Source of the DNA: Paenibacillus sp. Soil522
Lineage (GTDB): Bacteria; Bacillota; Bacilli; Paenibacillales; Paenibacillaceae
Direction: 5' to 3'
DNA: 52,267 nt
Assembly: GCF_001428245.1 (NCBI RefSeq)
Contig: NZ_LMRV01000050.1
Coordinates: 1-52,267 of the forward strand
Part shown: one piece after another, positions 43,476-52,191 of the stretch
Layout: every line of letters starts with the position of its first letter
Numbering within the stretch: position 1 is the stretch's first letter
Translations under genes and position numbers: made by a program
The notes under the pieces: model-generated
Told to the model about the DNA's origin: nothing
The model's input: only the letters and a program-made list of their open reading frames with translations
The model's database searches: none

Positions 43476-45917
43476 ATGAACGTATCCTATAAATGGTTAA
43501 ATGAATATATCGACCTATCCGGCTTCACCGGAGAAGAGCTTGCGGAGAAAATGACGCGCGGCGGTATTGAGATCGACGTAGTCGAATCCCGCAACAAGGG
43601 CGTTACCGGCGTCGTTGCCGGTTATGTGAAGTCGAAGGAGAAGCATCCGGATGCGGATAAGCTGAACGTTTGTAAGGTTGACGTTGGCACGGGTGAAGAG
43701 CTGCAAATCGTATGCGGAGCCAAAAATGTCGATGCAGGCCAGCTCGTTCCGGTCGCTGTCATTGGCGCGCAGCTTCCCGGCGATTTTAAAATTAAGCGCG
43801 CGAAGCTGCGCGGTGTCGAATCCCAAGGGATGATTTGCTCGGCGAAGGAGCTGGGCCTTAACGATAAGCTGCTTCCGAAGGAGCAGCAGGAGGGTATTCT
43901 TGTCCTTCCGGCATCTACGGAGATCGGTTCGCCAATCGGCGAAGTGCTTGCCATTGACGATGAGGTGCTTGAGCTTGATCTGACACCGAACCGTTCCGAC
44001 TGCCTCAGCATGCTTGGGGTAGCTTACGAAATCGGTGCGCTGACAGGCCGCGAAGTTCGTTTGCCGAACGTAACTGTGGACCATACGACAGTGCGCACGG
44101 ATAGCCTTGTATCGGTAAGCATCAGCGCTCCAGAGCAATGCTCGCATTATTCGGCCCGCTATATTAAAGGCGTAAAAATCGGCGTTTCCCCATTGTGGCT
44201 GCAAAACCGGCTTATTGCTGCCGGCGTTCGTCCGATCAACAACGTCGTAGACGTAACAAACTTTGTTATGCTGGAGTACGGTCAACCGCTGCATGCTTTT
44301 GATGCCGATCGTTTACCTGGCGGACGCATCGATGTTCGTCTTGCGAAAGCAGGCGAAACGCTCGTAACGCTGGATGATCAGGAACGCAAGCTGGAGCCGC
44401 ATATGCTTGTCATTACAGACGGTAAGGATCCGGTTGCGCTTGCTGGTGTAATGGGCGGAGCGAGCACGGAGGTAACGGGCGAGACGGTTAACATTTTGCT
44501 TGAATCGGCAAGATTCGACGGCGGCACGGTAAGGAAAACGTCGCGTCAGCTGGGACTGCGCTCGGAATCGAGCATCCGCTTCGAGAAAGAGGTTGACCCG
44601 GCAAACGTTATCCCTGCGCTGGATCGCGCGGCTTCTCTAATTGCAGAGCTAGCGGAAGGCTTAATTACCGAAGGAATTGTGGAGGAATCTACGGGGGACG
44701 CGAAGCCGGCTAAAGTGGCTGTATCCTTAGATAAAATTAACGGCTATCTCGGTACGGAGCTATCCAGACTTGAAGTTCAGACGATTTTTGGCCGCCTGCA
44801 CTTTGAGTATGAGCTGTCTGACAGCAATGTGTTTACCGTAAACGTACCGACGCGCCGTGGTGATATTACGCGCGCGGTTGATTTGATCGAGGAAGTGGCC
44901 CGTTTGTACGGCTATGATGAAATTCCGACAACGCTTATTCACGGCGATGTCGTGCCCGGCTCCTTGACGAAGCCGCAGGCTATTCGCCGCGAGCTGCGCA
45001 AGCGTCTTTCCGATGCGGGACTTCATGAGGTCGTCAGCTATTCCTTCACGGGGCCTGAGCGGACGAAGCTTTTCCCGGCACTTGCCGAGCATACGACTCC
45101 GGTTCGCCTAGCGATGCCGATGAGCGAAGACCGCAGCGTATTGCGCACGACGCTGATCGCCCAGCTGCTCGAAACGGCGGCCTATAACCGCAACCGTAAA
45201 AATGAGTCAGCGGCACTTTTTGAAATCGGCAGCGTATTCCACACGGATGAAGAACAGCTGACGCGCTTGCCGCACGAGAAGCACCGGATTGCGGCGCTCC
45301 TGACAGGCAATCGTTCGGAGGCGCAGTGGAATGCGAAGGCGTCTCAGGTTGATTTTTACGATGCGAAAGGCATCTTGGAGACGATATTTGCAGTGCTGGG
45401 CTTAACGGCAAGCGTAACGTACGAAGCAGCTAAGCCTGAGCACTTCCACCCGGGCAGAACAGCAGCCGTTATTCTTCATACGCCAAAAGGCAATGAAGTG
45501 ATCGGTTACGTAGGACAGCTGCATCCTGCGCTTCAGCTGGAGGCGGATCTTGCTGACACGTATGTGCTTGAAATCGGTCTTGACTTGATCTACGAGCTGG
45601 CTGATTCGGGGATCGAATACAAAGTGCTTCCTCGTTATCCGGCTATGCAGCGCGATATCGCGGTAGTCGTTGACCAAGAGGTGGCGGCTGCTAAGCTAAC
45701 CGGCGCAGCATGGGAAACGGCAGGAGAATTGCTGGAGTCCGTTCGCGTATTCGACGTCTACACCGGTGAGAAGCTCGGCGCAGGCAAGAAGAGCGTTGCG
45801 CTGTCGCTTGTATACCGTCATGCAGAGCGTACCTTGACAGATGAAGAGGTAACGGAACTGCATGGGAAGGTCGTTTTACAATTAGAACAATCTTTTGCAG
45901 CTGAATTGCGCAAGTAG
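43476..45917 (+). CDS. pheT: Phenylalanyl-tRNA synthetase beta subunit
   Basis: 813 residues: tRNA-binding (EMAP-like) domain about 40-150 (VGTGEELQIVCGAKNV), B3/B4 editing domain, B5 domain, the inactive synthetase-like core, and the C-terminal ferredoxin-fold anticodon-binding domain (YPAMQRDIAVVVDQ ... ERTLTDEEV). Completes PheST; separated from pheS by 24 bases with a GAAGGGAAG ribosome site. Confidence 0.97.
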   Translation: MNVSYKWLNEYIDLSGFTGEELAEKMTRGGIEIDVVESRNKGVTGVVAGYVKSKEKHPDADKLNVCKVDVGTGEELQIVCGAKNVDAGQLVPVAVIGAQLPGDFKIKRAKLRGVESQGMICSAKELGLNDKLLPKEQQEGILVLPASTEIGSPIGEVLAIDDEVLELDLTPNRSDCLSMLGVAYEIGALTGREVRLPNVTVDHTTVRTDSLVSVSISAPEQCSHYSARYIKGVKIGVSPLWLQNRLIAAGVRPINNVVDVTNFVMLEYGQPLHAFDADRLPGGRIDVRLAKAGETLVTLDDQERKLEPHMLVITDGKDPVALAGVMGGASTEVTGETVNILLESARFDGGTVRKTSRQLGLRSESSIRFEKEVDPANVIPALDRAASLIAELAEGLITEGIVEESTGDAKPAKVAVSLDKINGYLGTELSRLEVQTIFGRLHFEYELSDSNVFTVNVPTRRGDITRAVDLIEEVARLYGYDEIPTTLIHGDVVPGSLTKPQAIRRELRKRLSDAGLHEVVSYSFTGPERTKLFPALAEHTTPVRLAMPMSEDRSVLRTTLIAQLLETAAYNRNRKNESAALFEIGSVFHTDEEQLTRLPHEKHRIAALLTGNRSEAQWNAKASQVDFYDAKGILETIFAVLGLTASVTYEAAKPEHFHPGRTAAVILHTPKGNEVIGYVGQLHPALQLEADLADTYVLEIGLDLIYELADSGIEYKVLPRYPAMQRDIAVVVDQEVAAAKLTGAAWETAGELLESVRVFDVYTGEKLGAGKKSVALSLVYRHAERTLTDEEVTELHGKVVLQLEQSFAAELRK

Positions 45918-45928
45918 GCAGGAAACCT

Positions 45929-45979
45929 TCAAAGCCGCATCGAAATAGTTCCTAGTGAGCTATTGATGCGGCTTTTTTC
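45929..45979 (+). terminator. Terminator after pheT
   Basis: AAAGCCGCATC...AATAG pairs with CTATT...GATGCGGCTTT, followed by TTT. Confidence 0.9.
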
Positions 45980-45988
45980 CTTTTAAAT

Positions 45989-46026
45989 ATAAGGCATAAT
46001 TTAATTTGCAACGACGATTATGCCTA
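45989..46026. promoter_or_regulatory. Long inverted repeat upstream of zapA-like gene
   Basis: ATATAAGGCATAAT and ATTATGCCTATAT form a 12- to 13-base inverted repeat (one bulged A) separated by 16 bases. It could be an operator or a hairpin. It lies where the promoter of the giant ZapA gene is expected. Confidence 0.5.
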
Positions 46027-46113
46027 TATTTAACGCGAAACGAGTTTTTGAAGCTAAAGGTCGCTGACAGCCGTTACGCTTGCTCTATTTGGACTATAGG
46101 AGGATTCGCCTTA

Positions 46114-49107
46114 ATGGATGATGATCAAACAGTTGTTACGGTTGATATATATGGAGTTCAATATAAATTAAAAGGCCATTCCAATGTGGAATACATAAAA
46201 AAGGTTGCGGCGGCAATCGACGAAAGCATGAAAAAGCTGGCGAAAGGTTATCCGCGTCTGGATATGCCGAAGCTGGCGGTGCTCTCGGCCGTGCAAATCA
46301 TGGAGGAAGTTTACCGTCTGCGTCGCGATAATACTAGGCTTCTAGAGGAGGAAGCAAGGCTTAACCTGATGATTCGCGAGCTGGAGCACATAAGCGAGCA
46401 GTCAGTCGCGCTGCAGGCCGAGCTGGCTGAGACTAAGCGCATGGCGAGGGAGCAACTGCAAAAGGCAAAGGCAGCCGCTGAAGAGGAGCTAGCTGAAATG
46501 CTGGCGCTTGCGGCAGAGCAGGCAGCGGAGCAGCAGGCGGCTGCTGGAGAGGCCATGAAGGCGCAGGAGGAAACGATCCTCCGGCTTACGCAAGAAAATG
46601 TGGAACGGATTGCAGCGCTTCGAACGAAGAAGGATGAGCAGATTGCCCGGATCCAGGCGGAGAAGGAAGCTGAGCTGGCTGAGCTGCAGATGAGAAAGGA
46701 ATCGGAGCTGTTAGAGCTGCTAAATCAGAAGGAAGCGGAACTGGCAGCGCTGAAAAATGAAAAAGAGGCTGAACTGTCCGAGCTGAGAAATCAAAAGGAA
46801 GCCGAGCTGGCAGAGCTGCAGCAGGCCAAAGAAAATTTTCAGCTTGAGCTGGAGCTTGAAAAGGAAATACAAATATCCGAGCTTGAAAGGGCGAGTGCCG
46901 AGCAGCTGTCAGCGTTGATTTCAGAGAAGGAAGCTGCGCTATCTTCTCTTAACGCGGAGAAAGAGACGCTGCTCACCGAGCTTGAGGGGAACTGGCAGAA
47001 CAAATGGGATGAGCGCGAGCTGAGCTGGCTGGCACATACCGAGGCTTCGCAGCTTGAGCTAGCCCGTCTGGGCGAGGAGCGCGAGCAAGCATTCCGCGCT
47101 GATCTTGAGCGCCGGCGAAACGGCTGGCTTGAGGAGCGGAGCAAGCTGCAAGCTCAGGTTGCCGAGCTTCAGCAAGGCTGGAAGGAAGAGAAGGAAGCGC
47201 TGGAGAATCGTATTTCTGAGGCGGATGATCAACTCGTTCAGGCGATGGAGCAGGAGGAGTCCTGCCGTACGTCTAACGAGCAGCTTGAGCGGAATATTCA
47301 CGAACGGGAAAGTGAATTTCTGCTTGCGCAAAGCGAGCTGAATGATGCGCGCAGCCAATTAGCGGAGCTGCAAGAGCACAATAGCGGGGCGAATGCGATG
47401 GTTCAAGAGCTAGAGCAGAAGCTCGCTCACGAACGGAGCCATGTCTCTGCTGCGGATAAACGCGCAACGGACTTGCAGCAGCGTCTAAAAGAGGCGCTGG
47501 AGCGCGAGGAGCAGAAGCAGCTCGAGCTCGAGGAGCTGCAAAGGCAGCAGGAGGAGCAGCTGCTCAAGCTGCGGATTGAGCAGGAAGAGCTTGAGCAGAT
47601 GCATGGGAATAATCTTGAAGAGCACAGGAATTTGCTGCGTGCAGAGCTTGAAAATCAGCGAGATTCGTTGAAAGAAGAGCATGAGCAGCAAATGCAGAAG
47701 GTTGAGGAAGAGAAACATGAGCTGGTAAGAACGCTGCGTCAGGAGCAGGAGGAGCAGCTAAGAGTTATCGAAGCGGAAAATGATGAGCTGTTTAAACAGA
47801 TGACCGCAGAAAGCAATGATCGCTGCGAACAGCTTGTTGCCGAGCATGATGCGCACACCAGGGAGCTTGTCGCGGAGTACGAGGAAAGATATAAGCAGCT
47901 GGCTAATCAATATGAAGAGCAGCTGTTCGAACAGGCCGTTCAGCACGAAGAGCAGCGCAAACAGCTTGCTCTTGGATACGAGGAGCAGGCAGGGCAGAAA
48001 GCAGCCGAGTATGAAGAGAGGAATAAGCAGCTGGTTAATCTATATGAAGAGCAGCTGCTTGAGCAGGCTGTTCAGTACGAGGAGCAAAACAAACAGCTCG
48101 CTCGCGAGTTTGCTGAGCAAGCAAGGCAGAAAGTAGCTGAGCATGAAGAACGGTATAAGCAGCAGGCTAATCAATATGAAGAGCAGCTGCTTGAGCAGGC
48201 TGTTCAGTACGAGGAGCAAAATAAACAGCTGGCTAACGATTATGAAGCTGAGTCGAAGGCGTTTGCTGTTAAGCAGGCAGCCATTTCTGAACAGCTGGTT
48301 GACCAGTATGAAGAGCAATACATCGAGCTTGCTGCTAAGCAGGAGGAAGAGCGCAAGCAGCTGGAGGATGAACACGAGAAGCGCTTGCAGCAATGGGCCG
48401 CTAAGCATGACGAACAGCTTAAGCAGCTGGCAGCGAATCAAGAGGAGCAGCTGCTGCAGCAGCTGCATGATTACGAGACTAAGATTCAGAATCTGCAAGA
48501 GCAGCTGGGTAAAATCGAGAAAATAGCCGCTTCCGCTGCGGATGGAGAACAGTTCTACAAGACCGAGCTTGAGAAGCTGGAAGCCAGAGAACAAGAGCTG
48601 ACCGAGCAGCTTGAAATTACGGCGGCACGTGAGCGTATTGCAGGGCAGCAGCTGGAAGCTGCTGCAGCCCGCGAACGCGAACTCAGCGAACGTCTGCAAG
48701 CACAGCAGCAGTATGCGGAGCAGACGGCCGCCGAAGCGAAGCGCCTTGAGCTTGAGAAGCAATCGCGGGAAGCTGATGAAGAGACACTGCGAGAACAGCT
48801 GGAGAGAGCGATGCAGGAAGCAGCGGCAGCGTCCGAGCTGAAGGAAGAACTGAGCGAGTATACGGCGCGGCTTGCGAACGAGCGGGACGAAGCCGCGCGC
48901 AAAGCGGAGCAGCTGGCATATGAGCGCGATGAGGCAGCGAGCGCATTGGAGTCGCTTTCCTATGAGCGCGATGAAGCGGCACGTTCTGCGGAAAAGCTGG
49001 CCGGGGACCATAGCGATTTGCTTGAGCAGCATCACAAGCTGAAAAATGAGTATTCGAAGCTGCAAACCGAATATAACGAGTGGATTGAGCTTATCGAGCA
49101 AAGCTAA
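46114..49107 (+). CDS. zapA: ZapA-domain protein with giant hendecad coiled coil
   Basis: 997 residues. The ATG at 46114 follows ATAGGAGG; the frame extension to 46006 lacks a ribosome site. Residues 1-85 are a standard ZapA domain (VTVDIYGVQYKLKGHSNVEY, DESMKKLAKGYPRLDMPKLA), an FtsZ-ring assembly factor. The remaining 900 residues are a Glu/Gln/Lys-rich coiled coil. Residues 162-293 are about 12 consecutive 11-residue units (KEAELAELQMR, KEAELSELRNQ); 568-787 are about 20 more (EERYKQLANQY, EEQLLEQAVQY), with 44-residue superrepeats; 920-961 are three 14-residue units (LANERDEAARKAEQ). Normal ZapA is 85-140 residues. The pheT-zapA neighbourhood matches Bacillus, so this is the local zapA greatly extended. 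No TM segment or signal is seen. Confidence 0.9.
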   Translation: MDDDQTVVTVDIYGVQYKLKGHSNVEYIKKVAAAIDESMKKLAKGYPRLDMPKLAVLSAVQIMEEVYRLRRDNTRLLEEEARLNLMIRELEHISEQSVALQAELAETKRMAREQLQKAKAAAEEELAEMLALAAEQAAEQQAAAGEAMKAQEETILRLTQENVERIAALRTKKDEQIARIQAEKEAELAELQMRKESELLELLNQKEAELAALKNEKEAELSELRNQKEAELAELQQAKENFQLELELEKEIQISELERASAEQLSALISEKEAALSSLNAEKETLLTELEGNWQNKWDERELSWLAHTEASQLELARLGEEREQAFRADLERRRNGWLEERSKLQAQVAELQQGWKEEKEALENRISEADDQLVQAMEQEESCRTSNEQLERNIHERESEFLLAQSELNDARSQLAELQEHNSGANAMVQELEQKLAHERSHVSAADKRATDLQQRLKEALEREEQKQLELEELQRQQEEQLLKLRIEQEELEQMHGNNLEEHRNLLRAELENQRDSLKEEHEQQMQKVEEEKHELVRTLRQEQEEQLRVIEAENDELFKQMTAESNDRCEQLVAEHDAHTRELVAEYEERYKQLANQYEEQLFEQAVQHEEQRKQLALGYEEQAGQKAAEYEERNKQLVNLYEEQLLEQAVQYEEQNKQLAREFAEQARQKVAEHEERYKQQANQYEEQLLEQAVQYEEQNKQLANDYEAESKAFAVKQAAISEQLVDQYEEQYIELAAKQEEERKQLEDEHEKRLQQWAAKHDEQLKQLAANQEEQLLQQLHDYETKIQNLQEQLGKIEKIAASAADGEQFYKTELEKLEAREQELTEQLEITAARERIAGQQLEAAAARERELSERLQAQQQYAEQTAAEAKRLELEKQSREADEETLREQLERAMQEAAAASELKEELSEYTARLANERDEAARKAEQLAYERDEAASALESLSYERDEAARSAEKLAGDHSDLLEQHHKLKNEYSKLQTEYNEWIELIEQS

Positions 49108-49121
49108 TCCCATAAGCACAG

Positions 49122-49182
49122 CAAACACCGCAGTGACAAGCTTAGGCTAAAAGCCGGAACTTGTTTCTGCGGTGTTTGTTTA
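49122..49182. terminator. Bidirectional terminator between zapA-like and SDR genes
   Basis: CAAACACCGCAG pairs with CTGCGGTGTTTG, with an inner ACAAG/CTTGT stem; T-rich on both strands. Confidence 0.85.
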
Positions 49183-49220
49183 TATTAATGCGTTTTCACT
49201 GTACATATGGTTGAACATGC

Positions 49221-49901
49221 TTAACCGTATGAGACGATTGTGCCGGTAGGCCCGCCAACAGGCAAGCTGGCTAGCCGTATCAGATCCGGTGTAACGATTG
49301 CGGGATCTTTTCCGGTTGCGTGCATTTCTGTGCGGAGCGTACCAGGATTATACAGGTTAACGAGAATTCCATGCTCATGCTCCTCGTCAGCAAGTGTGCG
49401 GGTTAGCGATTCCAAACCGGCTTTGGCTGCGCTGTAAGCTGCGTAACCGCCTGCTCCGTTCCAAGACAGTCCGGAGGTTATATTGATAATTCGTCCGTAC
49501 TTTGCTTTACGCATAGCGGGTATGACAGCTTTCGAGAGCAGGAACGGCCCGGTTAAATTGACTGCAATTTGATTTTGCCATTCATCCGACGTTAATTCCG
49601 CAATAGATCCTGGCTCGAATACGGCTGCGCTATTCAAAATAATATCGATACGGCCAAAGTGCCGGATGACAGCAGAAATGGTGTCCTGAACCTGCTGCTC
49701 GTCGGATACGTCCGTTTGCAGCACAAGCGCGTCTTTGCCCGTCTTCGCCTTCACGGCTAATGCGGTTTCCTCAAGCTTTGCAATTCGTCTTCCCAGCAGG
49801 ACGACATCCGCGCCTGCCGCTGCAAAAGAAAGTGATGCTGCGCGGCCGAGGCCGGTGCCTGCTCCGCTAATAATGGCGACTCGATTTTGTAGTGCACCCA
49901 T
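49221..49901 (-). CDS. Short-chain dehydrogenase/reductase
   Basis: 226 residues. Rossmann motif SGAGTGLGRAAS, NSAA replacing NNAG, catalytic S-Y-K as ITSGLSW and YAAYSAAKAG. The start is placed at 49901, 6 bases after GGAGGA; the upstream ATG at 49907 touches that site. Slightly shorter than typical 250-residue SDRs, with an abrupt end (PTGTIVSYG). Substrate unknown. Confidence 0.85.
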   Translation of the reverse strand: MGALQNRVAIISGAGTGLGRAASLSFAAAGADVVLLGRRIAKLEETALAVKAKTGKDALVLQTDVSDEQQVQDTISAVIRHFGRIDIILNSAAVFEPGSIAELTSDEWQNQIAVNLTGPFLLSKAVIPAMRKAKYGRIINITSGLSWNGAGGYAAYSAAKAGLESLTRTLADEEHEHGILVNLYNPGTLRTEMHATGKDPAIVTPDLIRLASLPVGGPTGTIVSYG

Positions 49902-50065
49902 CACCATTCCTCCATTCGCTGTTTGTATTGTGAATATCTTAGCAGAGGGAGAGTGGCAGGGGAAGAGGTTGATGCATCAGACTTTTTTACTGAAAGGGTA
50001 AGTAAAGATTATATAAGCGATCAATGAAGATGTCTTGTAAGGGGGATGGATTAATCCAAGAAAAC
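49902..50065. other. Intergenic region between SDR gene and cupredoxin terminator
   Basis: 164 bases containing probable promoter sequence for the minus-strand SDR gene. No further gene or RNA recognised. Confidence 0.5.
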
Positions 50066-50112
50066 AAAAAAGGCTGTCCTACAGGTTATAAAAAACCTGT
50101 GGAGCAGCCCCT
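50066..50112 (-). terminator. Terminator after the cupredoxin gene
   Basis: On the minus strand GGCTGCTCCACAGGTT pairs with AACCTGTAGGACAGCC, with TTTTTTG following, 19 bases beyond the stop. Confidence 0.85.
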
Positions 50113-50130
50113 GATTTCCGGCGTATAAAT

Positions 50131-50517
50131 TTATTCGACAACAAGCGTCGCTTTCATCTCAATGTGGCCTGTGCCGCATGGTCTGTTGCAAATCATTTCG
50201 TAAGTGCCTGGTTCACTAATAGTGACGGGAACGGCTTTGCCGCCAGAAATCGTATAATCGGTATTTTTGATTTGAACGCCATGCATGCCTTCGATAGAAT
50301 CAAGCTCGATATTAACCGTTTGTCCGGCTTTAATTTTATATTCCTTCTGGTCAAACTTCCAGTTGGATGCTGTGATTACAAGATCAGAGGCTGCTGCGCC
50401 GCTGTCCGCAACGACAGTGTCCACTTCCTTGTTAGCTTCCTTCGTATTGTTCGCGCCGCATGCCGCAATGACAAACGTTAGACACATTGCGCTTGCAAAT
50501 AGTAACCATTTTTTCAT
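50131..50517 (-). CDS. CuA-type cupredoxin lipoprotein
   Basis: 128 residues from an ATG with AAAGGGG upstream. Lipobox VIAAC (MCLTFVIAACGANN), a short linker, and a cupredoxin domain with the CuA/COX2 ligand pattern C-x3-C-x3-H-x2-M in CNRPCGTGHIEM, plus MHGVQIKNTDY carrying the first histidine. This is a free-standing version of the cytochrome oxidase subunit II copper domain; it may carry electrons or store or deliver copper outside the membrane. The CopD-like protein at 40445 is another copper gene in the window but not linked. Confidence 0.85.
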   Translation of the reverse strand: MKKWLLFASAMCLTFVIAACGANNTKEANKEVDTVVADSGAAASDLVITASNWKFDQKEYKIKAGQTVNIELDSIEGMHGVQIKNTDYTISGGKAVPVTISEPGTYEMICNRPCGTGHIEMKATLVVE

Positions 50518-50571
50518 TTGGATATTTTCCCCTTTCAATTGTCCAACCTAATTATATCGTTGGGTTATTAT

Positions 50572-50668
50572 CTCAACTTTCGCACCTAATAAATCAGCGT
50601 AAGCCCACGCAGCTTCTATATTTGCGGCTCATGAGATACCCTGCTTGAAAAATAGAAAAACACCGCTT
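50572..50668 (+). repeat. Duplicated left end of the IS4-family element
   Basis: These 97 bases, starting CTCAACTTTCGC, are identical to 50678-50774 (the left end of the complete IS). The two copies are separated by TCTTAATAA. No right end accompanies this copy, so it is a solo fragment. Confidence 0.92.
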
Positions 50669-50677
50669 TCTTAATAA

Positions 50678-52191
50678 CTCAACTTTCGCACCTAATAAAT
50701 CAGCGTAAGCCCACGCAGCTTCTATATTTGCGGCTCATGAGATACCCTGCTTGAAAAATAGAAAAACACCGCTTCGTTTGGTAAAGTGAAAGTGCGACCA
50801 ATCACTACCACACAGAAGAGGTGTCTTCTCTATGATAGAGCAAAAGCTATCCATTGATCAACTGCCAGCAGAAATTAAACCTGCTTTCCAGGAATTGAAA
50901 GTCATCAAACACTTGAATGACTCTGGCTTCAAAAAGAAATTCGGCTTCACCTGTGCGACGTTGTTCCGAATCATATTTGTGCTGCTGTTCCAGCAGAAGA
51001 ATTGGTTTCGTCTGCTCGAAAGCCAACGGGGCACAAATTACCCCGGGAAAGATGCGGTTTATCGCTTTCTCAACCACAGCGGATACGCTTGGCGCCGCTT
51101 TTTAACACTACTAAGCCGTGAGACGATTCATCGCATGGAGCACCTGACCTCTGACACACGCGAGACGGCATTCATCTTCGACGATTCGATGTTTGAACGT
51201 AACCGGAGCAAGGCTGTCGAGATGCTCGCACGCTTCAAGGATCATGCTACAGGGGCGTACTACAAGGGTTTTCGCATGCTAACCATGGGCTGGACGGATG
51301 GACATTCCTTCGTTCCGGTTGACTTCGCGCTTCTCAGCTCGAACAACTCCAGCATCAATGGGATCGCCGACGGAATCGATAAACGCTCGTCAGGTTACAA
51401 GCGTCGGAAAGAAGCGCTGCAAAGTGCTCCTGTTAACATCACCGCCATGCTGGATCGCGCTATTGCTGCCGGCATTTCTGCATCCTATGTGCTTATGGAT
51501 AGCTGGTTTACTCACGCGCCACTGATTCAAGAGATGCGGGATCGAAAACTACATGTCATTGGCATGGTCAAAAATGATAAAAAGCGATACCTGGTAGATG
51601 GGCAACGCATTTGCCTGAATTCACTTTATGCAACTGCGACTCGCATCAAGGGGAAGAACCGAAACATCCTTCGGCAGATTCGGACAGAGCTAGCCCCGGG
51701 AATCCCGGTCACGGTTGTATTCGTCCGTCATCGCTCCAAGAAGAAGGAATGGCTAGCTATCCTCTCTACCGATCTTACGCTAACTGCTTCGGACATCATT
51801 CGGATTTACAGAATGCGTTGGGAAATTGAAGTCTTCTTTAAGTGCGCCAAATCCTTGCTGCGCCTGCAGAAGGAGTTTCAAGGCCGCTCTTACGATCTGC
51901 TCATTAGCCATACGACGATCGTATTCGCTCGCTACATCTTACTTGCTTGGCAGCATCGCCAGAGCACGGATCAGCGGACGATTGGAGGACTGTTCTATTT
52001 ATTGTGCGACGAAGTTGGTACGATGGACTGGGTCGTTGCGCTTCAACAACTGGTCGAACTGATGAACGAAGTTGCCGCGAAGGCAGGAAAGAGAATCTCA
52101 AAACTGATTCATCGTCAACTCCAGAATTGGATAGCTGGTTTACCCAGCTATATCAAGGTTTATTTACCAATTTCGAGCTGCGAAAGTTGAG
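50678..52191 (+). mobile_element. IS4-family insertion sequence
   Basis: About 1514 bases bounded by the inverted repeats CTCAACTTTCGCA (50678) and TGCGAAAGTTGAG (ending 52191), 13 bases perfect. The transposase stop overlaps the right repeat. Flanks TTCTTAATAA and TTAAATAATT are similar but not identical, so no clear target duplication is seen. Confidence 0.9.
50832..52190 (+). CDS. IS4-family transposase
   Basis: 452 residues, uninterrupted and probably active. DDE residues in FIFDDSMFERN and VLMDSWFTH; the IS4 signature Y-(2)-R-(3)-E-(6)-K is exact in YRMRWEIEVFFKCAK. AGAGGTG lies upstream of the ATG. The stop codon lies within the right terminal repeat. Confidence 0.94.
   Translation: MIEQKLSIDQLPAEIKPAFQELKVIKHLNDSGFKKKFGFTCATLFRIIFVLLFQQKNWFRLLESQRGTNYPGKDAVYRFLNHSGYAWRRFLTLLSRETIHRMEHLTSDTRETAFIFDDSMFERNRSKAVEMLARFKDHATGAYYKGFRMLTMGWTDGHSFVPVDFALLSSNNSSINGIADGIDKRSSGYKRRKEALQSAPVNITAMLDRAIAAGISASYVLMDSWFTHAPLIQEMRDRKLHVIGMVKNDKKRYLVDGQRICLNSLYATATRIKGKNRNILRQIRTELAPGIPVTVVFVRHRSKKKEWLAILSTDLTLTASDIIRIYRMRWEIEVFFKCAKSLLRLQKEFQGRSYDLLISHTTIVFARYILLAWQHRQSTDQRTIGGLFYLLCDEVGTMDWVVALQQLVELMNEVAAKAGKRISKLIHRQLQNWIAGLPSYIKVYLPISSCES

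Noticed and set aside
48040..49128. A 362-residue minus-strand open frame rich in Leu
   Set aside because: It is antisense to the coiled-coil region; the GAGCTG/CAGCTC-rich repeats keep the complementary frame open. No ribosome site or recognisable domain.
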